64,000 nucleotides of DNA from Kalaharituber pfeilii (lineage: Eukaryota; Ascomycota; Pezizomycetes; Pezizales; Pezizaceae). The stretch spans positions 62,001-126,000 of the forward strand of contig WHUZ01000090.1 of NCBI GenBank assembly GCA_015179045.1. The letters run 5' to 3'. The notes below the pieces were generated by a model. The model was not told where the DNA came from, made no database searches, and saw only the letters and a program-made list of their open reading frames with translations. Positions 35,691-47,574 of the stretch are shown in pieces; position 1 is the stretch's first letter, and the number at the start of each line of letters is the position of its first letter. Both the position numbers and the translations under genes were made by a program.

Positions 35691-37124
35691 GCACGGAAAG
35701 GGGTCTGTTGATAGGATTGGATTCTGTAGTACTTCTCAGGCCCTCCACTTCTGCCGCACTTGTTGTATATTTCGCGTCAGCTCACGGGCACATTGTGCAC
35801 TTTCTTGCCACTGAGGTCTCAGCTCATCCCTTAGCAGTGCGAAATCCAAAATCTAATGTCAACGGAAAACGTCCGTGTATTCCTTTGCAAACTTGGATAT
35901 GTACATGTAAGTGCACCGGCTTGGCATCGGCCTTGGCGACAAAAACCCCTCCCACTTGCAAATGAGCGGTGTTCCTGCTATAAAGTTTCCTTCTAAATAA
36001 TTTTTTCCCTCCTCTTTGATGCGTTCTTCGACTCACTGAAGCGGTACCACGTTCCCAGCAGCGCTACAGGGCTTCTTTTCACATTAATTGGTCAGTCTCT
36101 ATTTGGTTCCTTCGATACCCGCTTGTTTAATCGAGAAGAGAGCCAACTTCTCAGTTCTATGAGGAAATTTAACCATATATCTGTTCTGGCGATTTCTCTG
36201 TGAGCCACGAACTAACATGCACTACCATCTGATTTTTTTACTTTGACGATATCCAGAATCGACGAATTGCTATCCCAGGCTAGTGTCCGCTAACTCACTG
36301 CAATAGGTACAACACTGTGGTTGGTCTTAATAGGTGCAATCGGTATGTAACGTTCAGTTCCGCTTGGGTTTATCTCTTTGAAATTGACCGCGATGGATTT
36401 GCCGCATGTGATGATACAATTCTTCTATCAGTTCTGCTTCTGTACCATACAAGCTGAAGAAACAAAATTACCAAGCTCAACAGTCTGAAATATGCAACCA
36501 TCGCGGCAGATCATTGTTAGCCCAACAATTTTTAGGCAATGAATTCCGTACTAACTTCTATAACCTGCCTTAGATTTTATAATATTCCTTCAAACGGTAC
36601 TTTCACCTCTTTCCTCGTCGGTACATCTGATTTTTCCATTGTTACAGTATGATGACCCAAGTCAATCCATTCAACGAGTCCTCCATCCCCAGCTTTGTGC
36701 TCTGTCACTCTTTAAACCGCCTTCGATATCCATCTTCTCCCGAGTTGAAATTACATTAGCGGTCTGCAATTTACTCCGCTCCCCTCGAAAGTGGGTTCCT
36801 GGGCCTCGGAGCAGTGTTGCGGGTAATATGCTAGGTAATGTTCCACTAGCGAGAAGTATGGGAAGGTTGGCAATGAGCTCTGGAGTACGAAGTGTGTGGT
36901 ACCAGAGCCCGGACATGATTTCGGTTTTCGGGATCTTGGAAGGGTGAAGGTAAGGGGAGTTATGTGGGGGGGGGAGTAAAACTGGCTTTGCTGAACTGTT
37001 CTCACCTGTTGATAATTCATATACCATACCCTTATTTAAACTGTACTAATATCTCTTGTAGTTTCTTCAGATAAAAATACATTGGGCTCGATAGCACGCA
37101 TGCCTTAACATTAAATCCTGTGAA

Positions 37125-37681
37125 ATGTTGCCGAATGCTCCGAAAAGTTCACCCCTCTTGTCAGATGCCTATATAACCCTCAATTCCCTTATTCTTCCTC
37201 CACAATCTGTTTTCCCTTACCCGCTAATAGAGTCATTCGCCGCTGCACATGACCCGTTGTTAGAGGAGCAGGGCGAAAAAATATTCACTGCCTCAATGAC
37301 ATTGAGGGAGACACGAGTGCAACTTGACCGTATTACTCGTGATCTCGCAAAAGTGGCAGAAGTTGTGGAGGAGAAGGAAGGGGGAACTGTAACACTCACA
37401 GAAGTACAAAGAGCCAAGTTACGGGCGAAGTTGCAACTTGTATATCGCTTCCTCCTCCTCTTTGATATGGTGCACTTTATAACATGATGAGCGTGTAGCA
37501 GTCAGCCGCGCCGACATCTACTGTTTCCACATTCACAAGCAAGCAGGCTCTATTACAAGCCGCGCAATGGAGAAAAGAGCAGTTTGACGCTGAGATGGCT
37601 CATGAGGAAGCGAAAGCTCTGGAGGAATTCAAAAAAGGCCTGAGAGAGGCCGTCCGGTCCTCCTCAAAGCTTTTATCGTAA
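37125..37681 (+). CDS. Small helical protein, function unknown
   Basis: Likely two exons, 37125..37439 and 37502..37681 (62-bp intron, donor gtatat, acceptor tagcag), 164 aa. A longer first exon (to 37469) is possible but leaves a 32-bp intron, too short for most fungi. The N-terminal 45 residues are Pro/Ser-rich. Then comes a long charged helix (RETRVQLDRITRDLAKVAEV, EVQRAKLRAKLQL) and, after a short Ser/Thr linker, a second helix (QWRKEQFDAEMAHEEAKALE) ending SSSKLLS. This is consistent with a coiled-coil subunit of a complex. I do not recognise the family. It sits alone in the repeat-rich island with a coding-like reading frame on both sides of the intron, so I think it is real. Confidence 0.55.
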
Positions 37682-38689
37682 GCAGAATAGCGCATTCCGG
37701 ATTGGCGAGAAACATTCTTCATCGCTCTATCACTATCAATTGTGTTCTCAATGAGCCTACTCAACGAGGATCATTCAACTGGCTTACATTAATCACCAAA
37801 ATCGAGAAAATTTCCTTGTAAGGAAGACAAGGAAGACAAGTATTAGTACTTTATGAGCATATCGAGCTCTCTCCGACTCGGAACCTCCCACAAAGGCATC
37901 GCTTTTCTTGGCGTCGCGGAGTCAAAAATCTGCTCGGCCTTAAAAGCTCGGATGGCCCAATGAGACAAGGTAGCAGAAACCCTGCCTTCCCTTCCTCTGA
38001 CCGTTCATAAATGTGGGGGGGCTCGGGAGTTCGCCGCTCATCTGGGTGGGCATCACTCGCTAAACATGGCGAACAGCATATCGAGCAGCCTGTTAAATAG
38101 TCGATTGAACAGCTATCAAGCAACTGAACACAAAAAGTACATTCAGTCACCACTTATGCTGTGATTGGGTGGCAATGCTATTCATAGGTAGCATAAGCTG
38201 CCCATAGGAGGCCGATGCCGAAATGTATGCATCATGTGTGACTATGTTCCGGGCCTTTTACCATCTGAGCGGTCGGCCAACCGCATGCCATTCTGTAAAT
38301 TATAAACGGCGGGCACTAACACTTTGACGTTCCGTTAATCCAATCCTGCTGGTATTAGATTTAGAGGTTTCGCGCTGCAGAGGGATGCCTCAGAGCATGA
38401 GGAGTAATTCCGGCAGCGTCAACTGGCAACCTGGATCAACAGTTCATCATGCTCAGTCTGGTTGCATCATCCCATTGTAGTTTTCCGGCTGACCGGCGTA
38501 AGGTAACATCCAGCGGCTGGGATGGCCCAAGCAATCTGATGAGTCTGACAACTGGAGCCCCTTTTTGCAACAACGTAAACTTCGTCTCAATTCAGCAATG
38601 TCCTAAGAGGGCATCTCATACATACTGCGATGTTGCCAAATTGAGATAATTGACCGCAGTAAGGATACTGGACATATTTAGCCAATTGA

Positions 38690-38935
38690 GTATATATATC
38701 GAGCATATTGAGCGCGCGCATCTGAGAAGGCGCGGGAATTCACCCCTCCGACCGCGTGCATGAGACATTGGGCATATTGGGCATATTGGATGTATGAAAC
38801 ATATTGACCGCGCGAATGAGATATTGAGAATATATTACCGTATGCATGAGATGTTGGGTATAATTTGACCGCGTGAATGAAATGTTAGGTATATTACACA
38901 TATTGATCATACGCTTGAGATATGGGACATGTTGG
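38690..38935 (+). repeat. Degenerate ~40-bp minisatellite
   Basis: Repeated blocks of the type GACCGCGTGCATGAGATATT followed by GGGCATATT, about six units, strongly diverged. Confidence 0.65.
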
Positions 38936-39514
38936 TTTCAGAAATCTAAGGTGACGTACCTTGCCAGTAGCCCAATGAGTGTTGTTGCCAAGACGCAGGT
39001 AATATACGAATATTTGAAGCGGCATCAACGGAATTCAAGATAATACAACGATCCTGACCTTTTGTGGATACAGCATACTGATCATTTTACTCTACTCGTC
39101 AAGGCGAATCGATTGATTCAGTTTGGAACGAAGCATTTATGCAAGAGGCTGACGGACCCCCAACTTTACGGCAGAGTAGCAAAGTGGAGACTCTTGGCAA
39201 ATGGAATATGGTGGCGGCTGACGAGGTCGTCATGTGTGGCGGTCTTGAGGTGGTCATTCGGGTTGACATGGCTAACTAGGAACAAGAGGTGCAGGTAATC
39301 GCAGATGCAGAAAGGAAGATAATGGAAGATATTATTGGGAGACTTAGTATGATGACTTGTACCGCTGGAATTAGTACAGCCCTGGTGGAACTTATGATTA
39401 AAGAAGGGCAGCTTAATAAAGATGCTCCATTATGGAATTTGCAAGACCTTCTGAAGACAGTCTAGAGCAAGTTGGCTGCACGGCTTAGAGATATGGGTAT
39501 TGCGCATCAGCAAT

Positions 39515-39670
39515 GATGAAAATGCATCCTGACGCGCGGGCCCAGCGTCCTGACAATTGAATACGTCCCATACGTTAGTACATCCTGACGCCCTTTTAAC
39601 TACGCCTGGCCTCACTAACTATGCCCGACATTCTGACGCTTCGCTAACTATGCCCAGTGTCCTGATGCCC
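39515..39670 (+). repeat. Degenerate CATCCTGACGCCC repeat
   Basis: Recurring words CATCCTGACGC, CTAACTATGCCC and GTCCTGA.GCCC over about 155 bp, unequal unit length. Confidence 0.55.
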
Positions 39671-39738
39671 GGGAATGATAAATGACGTTATCAACGAGGC
39701 AACCGACGCACCAGGTCAGATATTTACGTCGGATACCT

Positions 39739-39773
39739 ACCCTGCCATGGTGAATAGGGTTACGTGAAAAAAA
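39739..39773 (+). mobile_element. Possible truncated copy of short insertion family 1
   Basis: Reads ACCCTGCCATGG, then a short variable stretch, GGGTTACGTG and seven A. Flanks share TCGGAT on both sides but the duplication is imperfect. Shorter than the copies at 58987, 59510 and 61724. Confidence 0.4.
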
Positions 39774-39811
39774 CATCGGATCCGTTCAATTAGCATCACA
39801 TGTATTAGTAT

Positions 39812-39972
39812 TAGCGCGTCCGGTATAGCAAATATTATTTGTATGGAGACAGGGGGGTACTTGTCTGGAGGTTTCTGTCTGGTTCGAAATTGTTAGGGCG
39901 TCCGGTATAGCAAGGGCGATTTGTATGGGGAACGGATGTTGCAGCCAGAGGCCATCCGGTATTGCAAGGGTA
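39812..39972 (+). repeat. Three spaced copies of a ~30-bp motif
   Basis: The motif GGGCGTCCGGTATAGCAAGG (with ATTTGTATGG next to it) occurs near 39815, 39897 and 39950 with substitutions. Confidence 0.55.
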
Positions 39973-41213
39973 GACTGTACTTGCCGTCAATAGTTGCCTA
40001 TATCTACAAGCTACTCAGAATATATTCTCCTACGTGTATAGTGTTATATTCTAGATTGTTTTCAACACTCCTCATATTTTTAGGATTATATACAGACCAA
40101 ATATCAAAATTCACTTCTGGATATCAAAATATACCTATGGATATTAGCTCACCACCTGATCCATATGCTTCCAACCATCATGAAATATTCCAGTTCTGTT
40201 GAATACACACTGTAGAACATCTACGCACTCGTTCACAATCTCAAATGGCTGCCATGCCATTTGCACCTGTATAGGATTTGAATGCCTAATGGGGCAACTA
40301 CCATCAGAGAGTATCATCCAAAACTATATAATTGGCTAAATGAGGTGTAGAGGGTACTCTACTATGCCTCTCCCAGCGGCATGTGCAATTTTAATGACTT
40401 CCATGAAGAAGTGGCATTACAGGAGGCTGTTGTTTTAATTCCGGGAATCCGATTACCGGGATCCCAGTCAGTGACGTTACCTAGGTGCTTTTCTTCATCA
40501 CACGCCGATCCAATGGCCTATTTCACCTGCGAGCAAGACCACAACTTTCTCGACGTCCGTGATATCGGAGACACAGATCCAGAAGATTCTGATGTTTAAT
40601 TTCAGGCATTAATGACAAGGACTGGAGCTTCGGCCTGTTAAGCTTCGACCAGGATGGGTGCTTCCTATAAAAACAATAAGCTATGCGGTCTGCGTATTGT
40701 GGTAAAGCTATCCACGAAGGGAAGAGATAGTGATATTGTTAAGTCTATAGAGCGAGAAGTTGCAAGATCTAGGCACTTATATACATGATTGTAGACGTAC
40801 AAAGAAAGTAGTGTAACACAAAGTAATATAAGCGCTGGGAAACAACAAGTGCGCGATAGCTGTGAACAGATGAAACGAACTACATATGTGTAACTGCAAC
40901 ATGGGTGCAACGGAGGTGTGTTTCAACACTTCCTGATCAACTGGTGCATTATTGAGAAGCTTCCCGTCGATAGGCTGAATAGGAGACACCCCCGGGATTA
41001 TATATACATGCGAGCTCAAAGTTGCTTACGTTCCGGTTGTACTTTGGGCATATGCCTTTGTCTTCATGCATAAGAGGGTAAGCTGGTATCTTAGCTTGCT
41101 TATCGTCTAAGGCTTTGGATAGTGTATGTAAAGGATAGTTTCTATGCTGCTATGCATTTCAGAAGCAGTAATCAAGACTTGGACAATTTTGAGTTTCCTT
41201 AATGAGGCTGGGG

Positions 41214-43197
41214 CTAGGCTTTCGACTTTCCACCTTGCCAGTGAATTCTTGGGCCCTGCTTTGGCACCGACTTTGCTGCCTCCTTCACAGCTGTTGACGC
41301 CGCAGCCGAAGCCCTCGCCATGGCTGCATACGATGCACTCGCTGGGGGCGTTGCATTAACGGCTGACAGCCCCACCCATCCCGCAGTCCCAGTCGCCTCA
41401 GCCATCCTTTTCCCTACCAACCCCGCTACCCTTTTGGAGGCGGGTGAGACTCGGCTTGCCAGTACAAAGATGCCCGTCAACAGTGCCAGACTCCCAGCTT
41501 GGTGAGCTGCTGCAATTGGGGTAGGCACCATGTAAATCAGGGTTGAAATCCCAAGTGTGACCTGGAGTAAAGCAAGATGTAGTATGCCGTGGATGCCAGA
41601 GCGCATCTTCTTATCCAGAAGACTCCATGCTTTGACTCCACCACTCACGTGGCCAAAGCGGGCAAAGAGCCAGAATGCAAGGATAGCAGAGAAGGTTGTC
41701 ATGGCGAGGCACCGGTGCTCAAACTGTACTGTGCTTGGGTTCTCTAGCATGTTTCTCCACCAAAGGTCAGAGTAGCCTTCTTTGTCACGTGCATAGAAGG
41801 GGTTGAAAAGTTCGCTATTCGGGGGCTTGAATCCAGTACCCATAAGCGGGAACTCATTGTAGATCAACCCTGCGTCAAGGCCCGCAACAAGACCTCCAGA
41901 CATAGCCGTTATGAAAGCCAGGATAGCAAGCCCAAGGACAGATCGGCGGAGAAAGCGCAGCTGGTGATTAGAGAGCAGTTTAAGCTCAGCTATTCCTTGC
42001 GAGGGATTTGACAGCAGCCTGTGCTGGCGGAGAATTGCAAGTCCATTGTGGAGCATTGCCAAATACACAGTGAATGCCGCGCACAAGTGTGCTGTGAGTC
42101 TGTACTGGCTTACACGGGGAACAGTGTTACCTGGCGTAGTGAAAAGATCGTCTTTTAACCCAGACTTAACCATCCACCATCCAATGAACCCTTGGAACCC
42201 AATAAGTGCTGAGATCCCGCAAAGCTTGAGCGCCATGGTTTGGGAGACATGGCCACGGACAATGAAGTAAGCCGCTGGGATAACAAAGGACAAGCCAATA
42301 ACGCGGCCCCAGAGGCGGTGAGCCCACTCCATGTAGTAGATGGATTTGAACTCCTCCAGTGTCATATGGGGGTTCAAAATGCGATATTCTGGCGAGTCCT
42401 TGTACTTTGCAAAGTTCTCTTCCCAATCCACCTGTGTCATTGGGGGGATGGCACCAGTTACGGGCTTCCATTCAGTGATAGAAAGTCTATAATAATCTCA
42501 ATTCAGTATGTTGGGCATCACGATGTAAGCATGGGAAGAGAGAGAATATAACATACCCGGACTCGGTCAACCTAGTTAATCCTCCAAATACCACGATTCC
42601 AAACACTAGACCCGCACTCCCAAGAAGCCAATATCCAACAACTTTCTCACTTGTATCTTTGAACCATGCTTTTTGTTTTGGTTCATCCTGTGTAATCTCT
42701 GGAGTGTTTATAACCTTGATATTGTTTCCAATGGCCTCCATGGATTGGGATGAGTTCGCACACCTGGTTTCTATTGTCACAGGCCTTACAGGTGTGCTCA
42801 AATTGGGTATTGCAGCTGCAGGCGCTGACTTAATTCCCATATTTAACCTCTTCCGCTCCTCGTCGGTATTCAGTGTTCCCGCCAGCTTCCCCAATGGCGA
42901 CTTGCGATTCTTCTTCTTTTCCAAAGCGGCACTAGAAGAGAAGAATTTCTCCGAATTGATGCTCCCTCGAATGTTCCATGGTGATTCTAAGGGCGATGCA
43001 GCAAGACCTGGGGCCCGCACCTGCATTGCATCAAATTGGGATGACAATTTTGATACAGCCCTGCACGATGCCATCCCCCTCGAAGCAAGCCGACTGGTGC
43101 ATCTTGACAATTTGGATGCAAGATTGACAGATCTCGAATTGTGCCGCAATAAACAATGGCGTCCCGCCGGCCTTATGAGTAAAAATGAGGAGCTCAT
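41214..43197 (-). CDS. COX15: Heme A synthase (mitochondrial)
   Basis: Monooxygenase that converts heme O to heme A for cytochrome c oxidase, inner mitochondrial membrane. Exons 43197..42557 and 42486..41214 (70-bp intron), 637 aa. The N-terminus is a Ser/Arg-rich targeting sequence followed by an unusually long, probably disordered region; the membrane core starts near residue 190 (VGYWLLGSAGLVFGIVVFGG, then LTRLTESGLSITEW). Heme-ligand candidates are in IYYMEWAHRLWGR, RLTAHLCAA, VQFEHRCLA and AAAHQAG, the four His-containing segments of the COX15/CtaA family. About eight membrane segments. The tail is Ala/Lys-rich. A later Met (residue 42) is an alternative start. Confidence 0.95.
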
Positions 43198-44503
43198 ACC
43201 TCCTTGAAACCGTTGCGCCTAGCAAAGATCCTGTCGTGGTTCAACTGTGCAAAGTCCGATTGGAAGTGAGTGTCGCAGGGTTGGGAACTTGTGCTCATCT
43301 GCCACCTCCCAGCCTGTTGCTGAAATCTCCTTCCCTGGTGTGCAAGGTAGGTTGCCAATTGGAGGAACTCTTTGGCGACACCTTGGTCCGAATAATCGGA
43401 CCATTTTCAAGGCCGTTTTGGCAAACTCTTAAGGTTTTCCAATATCTTATCTTATCTTATCTTATCTTATCTTACCGATCGAACCCAAACATTGCAAGTA
43501 TTGCTGGAAACCAAACAAATGTACCAGTATGAAAACCACATGATGCCCTCGCTACCTGCCTGGATAGTCCTGATGCCTCGTGCGCCATGGCCCTCATGAG
43601 AAGAGGGAAACACCGTAAAGATTTGAACGTTATCCAGAAGGCCTGAGACCCGGAATAATGAACTACAATCAGGGTAGCCAAAAATCCCTATACACCAAAA
43701 GCATCTGCTGCAGCATCACTTATGCACTAGATATCCTTGCACTTATCTTGACTGACTGACGTCGAATGTTGCCCGTGAGTCATGTTTCATGCATGCATCA
43801 GAAGGTACTCTAGCGAGGATGCATGCAGGCAATTAACTAGCGACTAGAGAACTCTGAGAGTCAAATGAAGGGTAATTGGGTTATGATATGTATCCTTCCT
43901 GAACGAAAAGAGTACGGAGGGTAAATAGGCTTCCAGATGGTAACCAAGGACAGAAAATCATTTCTGAAAGGCAATCAAGTCATTTCGAGAATATGAGCAT
44001 TGATGTACGAATATACTTAGGATATATAGACCAAGATCTCAAGAAACAAGAACTTGATCCGCTGGGAAGAACTTCCAGATGGATTTTGGCCCTGTTTATG
44101 ATAGCCGGCCTAGGAAGTCTATCGACGTTTCTATTGTGACCACTGGGCAATATTGTACCCTATAAGATGCCTCCCAGAATTGTAACAAGGTAATTTACCA
44201 GTGAATCCAGGAACCCGTATATCTTTAGTCATCTATATTTCATCTTAATTATACTTCAAATTAATTAATATACAAGCTGTGGCAGTTGGAAAGTCTCTTG
44301 ATATTAACGCTCCCCTGTTACACTTGATTTTAAGTGAGCTTTATGAGATCAGTGGCCGAGTTCCTGTCGCCACTTCAATTGAGTTGGCCTCAACTTACAC
44401 CTAGTTCTCTTATTTACATTCGCGCACGCTCAATGCATACTCCAAGTATACTTGGATTTTAACATACCACTATGCGAGTTTGTCTTACCACCTCTGATAA
44501 TCT
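43198..44503. other. Intergenic between COX15 and AFG2
   Basis: COX15 promoter side and AFG2 3' side. It holds a five-unit ATCTT/CTTAT microsatellite at about 43441-43474. No supported gene. Confidence 0.6.
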
Positions 44504-47282
44504 TTATATCTTCCTCACCCCCCCTACACTCCACTCTTCGTAAAACCTTCTCATCTCCTCCGTAATCTGCCTCGTCGCTTTGCCGCACGCCTCATCGAAA
44601 TGGCGCTTCGCCACCTCCTGGATTTCCATGCTCTCCCGCATCGCGCAGTGCACTGCCTCGTCGCAGATGTGCACAATCTCGGCGCCAGAGTGGCCGTCGG
44701 TTTGCTCGGCGAGGACGGAGAGGTCCACGTCAGGCGCGAGCGGCATTTTGGATGTCTTGATACGCAGGATGGAGAGGCGGGCAGGAAGGTTGGGGGGTGG
44801 GACGTACAGTATTGTGTCAAGACGGCCGGGACGGAGGAGGGCGGGGTCCTAGAAAATCCTTTATCAGTAACAGAGGATCATAGATAGAGGGGGTAATAGC
44901 AAGGAAAAACGAACAATTATCTCCGGCCTATTGGTCGCCGCCAACACAACAACGCCCCTTAAAGTCTCAATACCATCCATCTCATTTAGTAACGCCGTCA
45001 ATACATTCACCCCATTTCCACCACCATTTTCCCGTGACCCCAATCCTCCGCCTCCTCTATTGCTCCCCAATGCATCAATCTCATCAAAGAAGATAATGCT
45101 CGGACTTGCAGCCCTTGCCTTCCGAAACACTTCTCTTACCGCCCGCTCGCTTTCGCCTACGTACATATTTAATAGCTCTGGTCCCTTAACAGGCATGAAG
45201 TTAAGACCCGCCTCGGTCGCTAGCGCTTTTGCAGTTAGGGTCTTTGAGCACCCCGGAGGCCCATAGAGGAGGAGACCTTTGCGGGGCGTCCCCCCAAGGC
45301 GGGAGAAGACTTCGGGGTTGGTTAATGGCCACTCGACGGCTTCGCGTAGACGCTGCTTAACTTCTTCTTGGCCCCCTATGTCAGTCCATCGGACATTTGG
45401 GGTTTCGAGGAAGACTTCACGCATGGCAGTTGGGCGGATGTCTTTCAGGGCGAGGTCAATGTCGGCTATGTGCAGCGTGAGGGGAGCGGTGGGATCAGTG
45501 GATGTGGTGAGCCGGGTGAGGGCGGTGAGGACACCCGCGCGGACGAGGGCTTCGAGATCAGCACCAACGAAGCCATGGGTACGACTGGCCCAAGATTTTA
45601 TAATGGGATCTGAGGAGGGGCGTGCAGGGGTGGAAATTGCTGGGGCGAGCTGGCTGGAGAGTGAATCTTGGTCGTTTTTTTCATTACTTGAGGAAGGGTT
45701 CACTACATCTTGCGGTGCTGATCCTGGTGCGGGCTCCACTATGTTCTCCACTTTGAGAGAACTCGGAGACTGCTCCAACCATCCTTTTCTCACTTTCCGC
45801 AACAACAAATTCAAAATCTGTTCTCGTGCTCCCGCATCCGGCCTCGAGACTTCAATCTCCCTTTCCAGCCTCCCTGGCCTCCTTAACCCCTCATCAACCC
45901 CATTCGGCCTATTCGTCGCCGCCACAACCACTGTTCCCCCTTCCCCAAGCTCATCCAACTCCGTCATCAACGTTGCTACTACCCTCCCTTCACTTGGGTC
46001 CCCACCCAATCCCGCGCGCTTTGGCGCAATAGAATCAACTTCGTCGATGAAGATGATGGAGGGCTGGTTGGATTTGGCTTCTTTGAAGATCTTGCGGATT
46101 GAAGCCTCGCTTTCGCCGAGATATTTGCCAACGACCGAGCCAGAGATTTGGTATGTGTTGAGGGTTTGGGGAGAGAGATGTGGGGCGAACTCGCCAGGGA
46201 TGCAGCGCATGATGAGGGATTTACCGGTACCGGGGGGGCCGTAGAGGAGGATGCCACGGAAGGGGGTGAGATTCATGGACGCGAAGTGGTGGGAGTGGCG
46301 CAGGGTAGCCAGGAGTAGCGCTTTGAGCTTCGAGAGTTGGGAATCCAGACCACCGATTTGGGCGAAGGTGGGGAATGGAGGGGCAGGAGTTGGGGTGGGT
46401 GGTAAGTCGGTTAATGAGTTGGATGAAGCAAGGAAGTTGGATGGTTTGGCCGGTGAAGAGGTGCCATTAGTGGGTGCGGAATTGGAGGTGGAGATCAGGG
46501 TAACCGTTGTTGTAGATGAGGTTTTGTAGGCAGAAAGGAGCTTTCTCTCTTGAGAAGATAATAGGGAGGATGTATCTGCCTTTGGAGACCCCTTTCCCGA
46601 TACCGGAGCATCATCGATGCTCTCCACCCGAAAATCCCGCTTGACACCCTTATAATCTATCCCCGATAGCGGCATTCCCTGAAACACATACTTTGCCTCA
46701 ACTGCGACTCCGAATGCCTCCAACAATTAGTATTTATCATGCTCACCATCCCGCAGTAGTGGTTCTCACGGGGAGTAACAGATCAAGTCAATTTCACCCA
46801 CACAACGCATTCTCCAGCACGTACCTCCACCCTTCGCCCTCCTTTTTCCACCCGTCGCACACAACCCTTCCTTCGCCGAGCTCGCAAAGGGAGACTTTGG
46901 CTGCGTCGCGGGGATCGCCAAGGTACCGTCCGACCACGACCTTGCTGTCGAAGCCTACTCCCACCGCGCCGCGCCAGCCTTCCGTCACCAGCGCCACCTT
47001 GCCCGAGATATGTGGATCTGTGGACAGCCATGCTATTCCCGGGTATAAGTCCTGCCTCGGTGTTTCTTCAGTGCGGGTCACTGTTAGATGGCACAGCTCA
47101 CCCGGTTTGAGGTCGAGGTTGGCAAGGACGGAACGATGCAGGTGGATACGCAGGAGGGTTTTGTGCGAATTGGCGCCAGGTGCGGGGCGCAGGGAGAGAG
47201 ATTGCTCGCGGCCAGCGGCTGCGGCACCCGCCGCGCGTGGTGGGGGGGATGCGGAGGGTATCGAAGGCCCTTTGGGCGCCAT
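44504..47282 (-). CDS. AFG2: AAA-ATPase of ribosome maturation (Afg2/Drg1)
   Basis: Type II AAA ATPase, related to Cdc48, that releases shuttling factor Rlp24 from cytoplasmic pre-60S particles. Proposed exons: 47282..46802, 46707..44915 and 44848..44504, 872 aa. The first intron could end a few bases later (exon 2 from 46701) without changing frame; its donor gtgggt is the only one that keeps phase. Exon 1 encodes the N-domain (LDLKPGELCHLTV, SGKVALVTEGW). D1: Walker A GPPGTGKS, Walker B IIFIDEVD. D2: Walker A GPPGCSKT, the variant typical of this family, Walker B IIFFDEID, arginine finger region LLRPGRLD. A Ser/Pro-rich insert sits between the N-domain and D1 and another within the D1 lid. 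Shares a 292-bp head-to-head promoter with SDE2. Confidence 0.92.
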
Positions 47283-47574
47283 CTGCTCTGGTCGCGGTGG
47301 GAAGCACAGAGTCGCAATTGCAGAGGGCGCGGCGGGGTGCGGCAGAGTTTCAGCGGGGCGGCGACGCTTGCGAGTCTTGGCGTGAGCGTAGCCGCCAAGC
47401 CCGTAGCTACTAGCAGTCGCGGTGGCAGCCACGAAGTAAACCTGCAGGCGCTTCACCTCCAAACTTTCACACTCACCCAGCGCATCGTCACGCACATTTC
47501 CAACCTCACTTCGATATCTACAGCCCGCCGCAACTATGTTTCTCCCACCGCCGCAAATACACCCCCCTTCAAGC
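47283..47574. promoter_or_regulatory. Shared promoter region of AFG2 and SDE2
   Basis: Only 292 bp separate the proposed start codons of the two divergent genes, so transcription is probably driven from one compact region. It is GC-rich with no clear TATA box. The AFG2 start could lie slightly further in; frames stay open across it on the minus strand. Confidence 0.55.

Larger units (their letters stand above)
34973..37124. other. Intergenic with minisatellites, no supported gene
   Basis: Contains two tandem arrays (listed separately). Overlapping frames at 36639-36947 (plus) and 36671-37027 (minus) have no recognised domain; one could be a small gene, but nothing decides it. Minus frame 35824-36036 and plus frame 35545-35965 lie over the degenerate repeats. 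Confidence 0.45.
37682..41213. other. Gene-poor stretch with eroded repeats
   Basis: Contains three degenerate tandem arrays and a possible copy of the short insertion family 1 (listed separately). Frames at 39062-39298, 39300-39465 (coding-like EVQVIADAERKIMEDI) and 40381-40599 may be relics; no family was recognised. No supported gene. Confidence 0.45.

Noticed and set aside
37440..37501. 32-bp intron (37470-37501) in the small helical gene
   Set aside because: Too short for typical fungal splicing; a 62-bp intron from 37440 keeps the frame and has a better donor.
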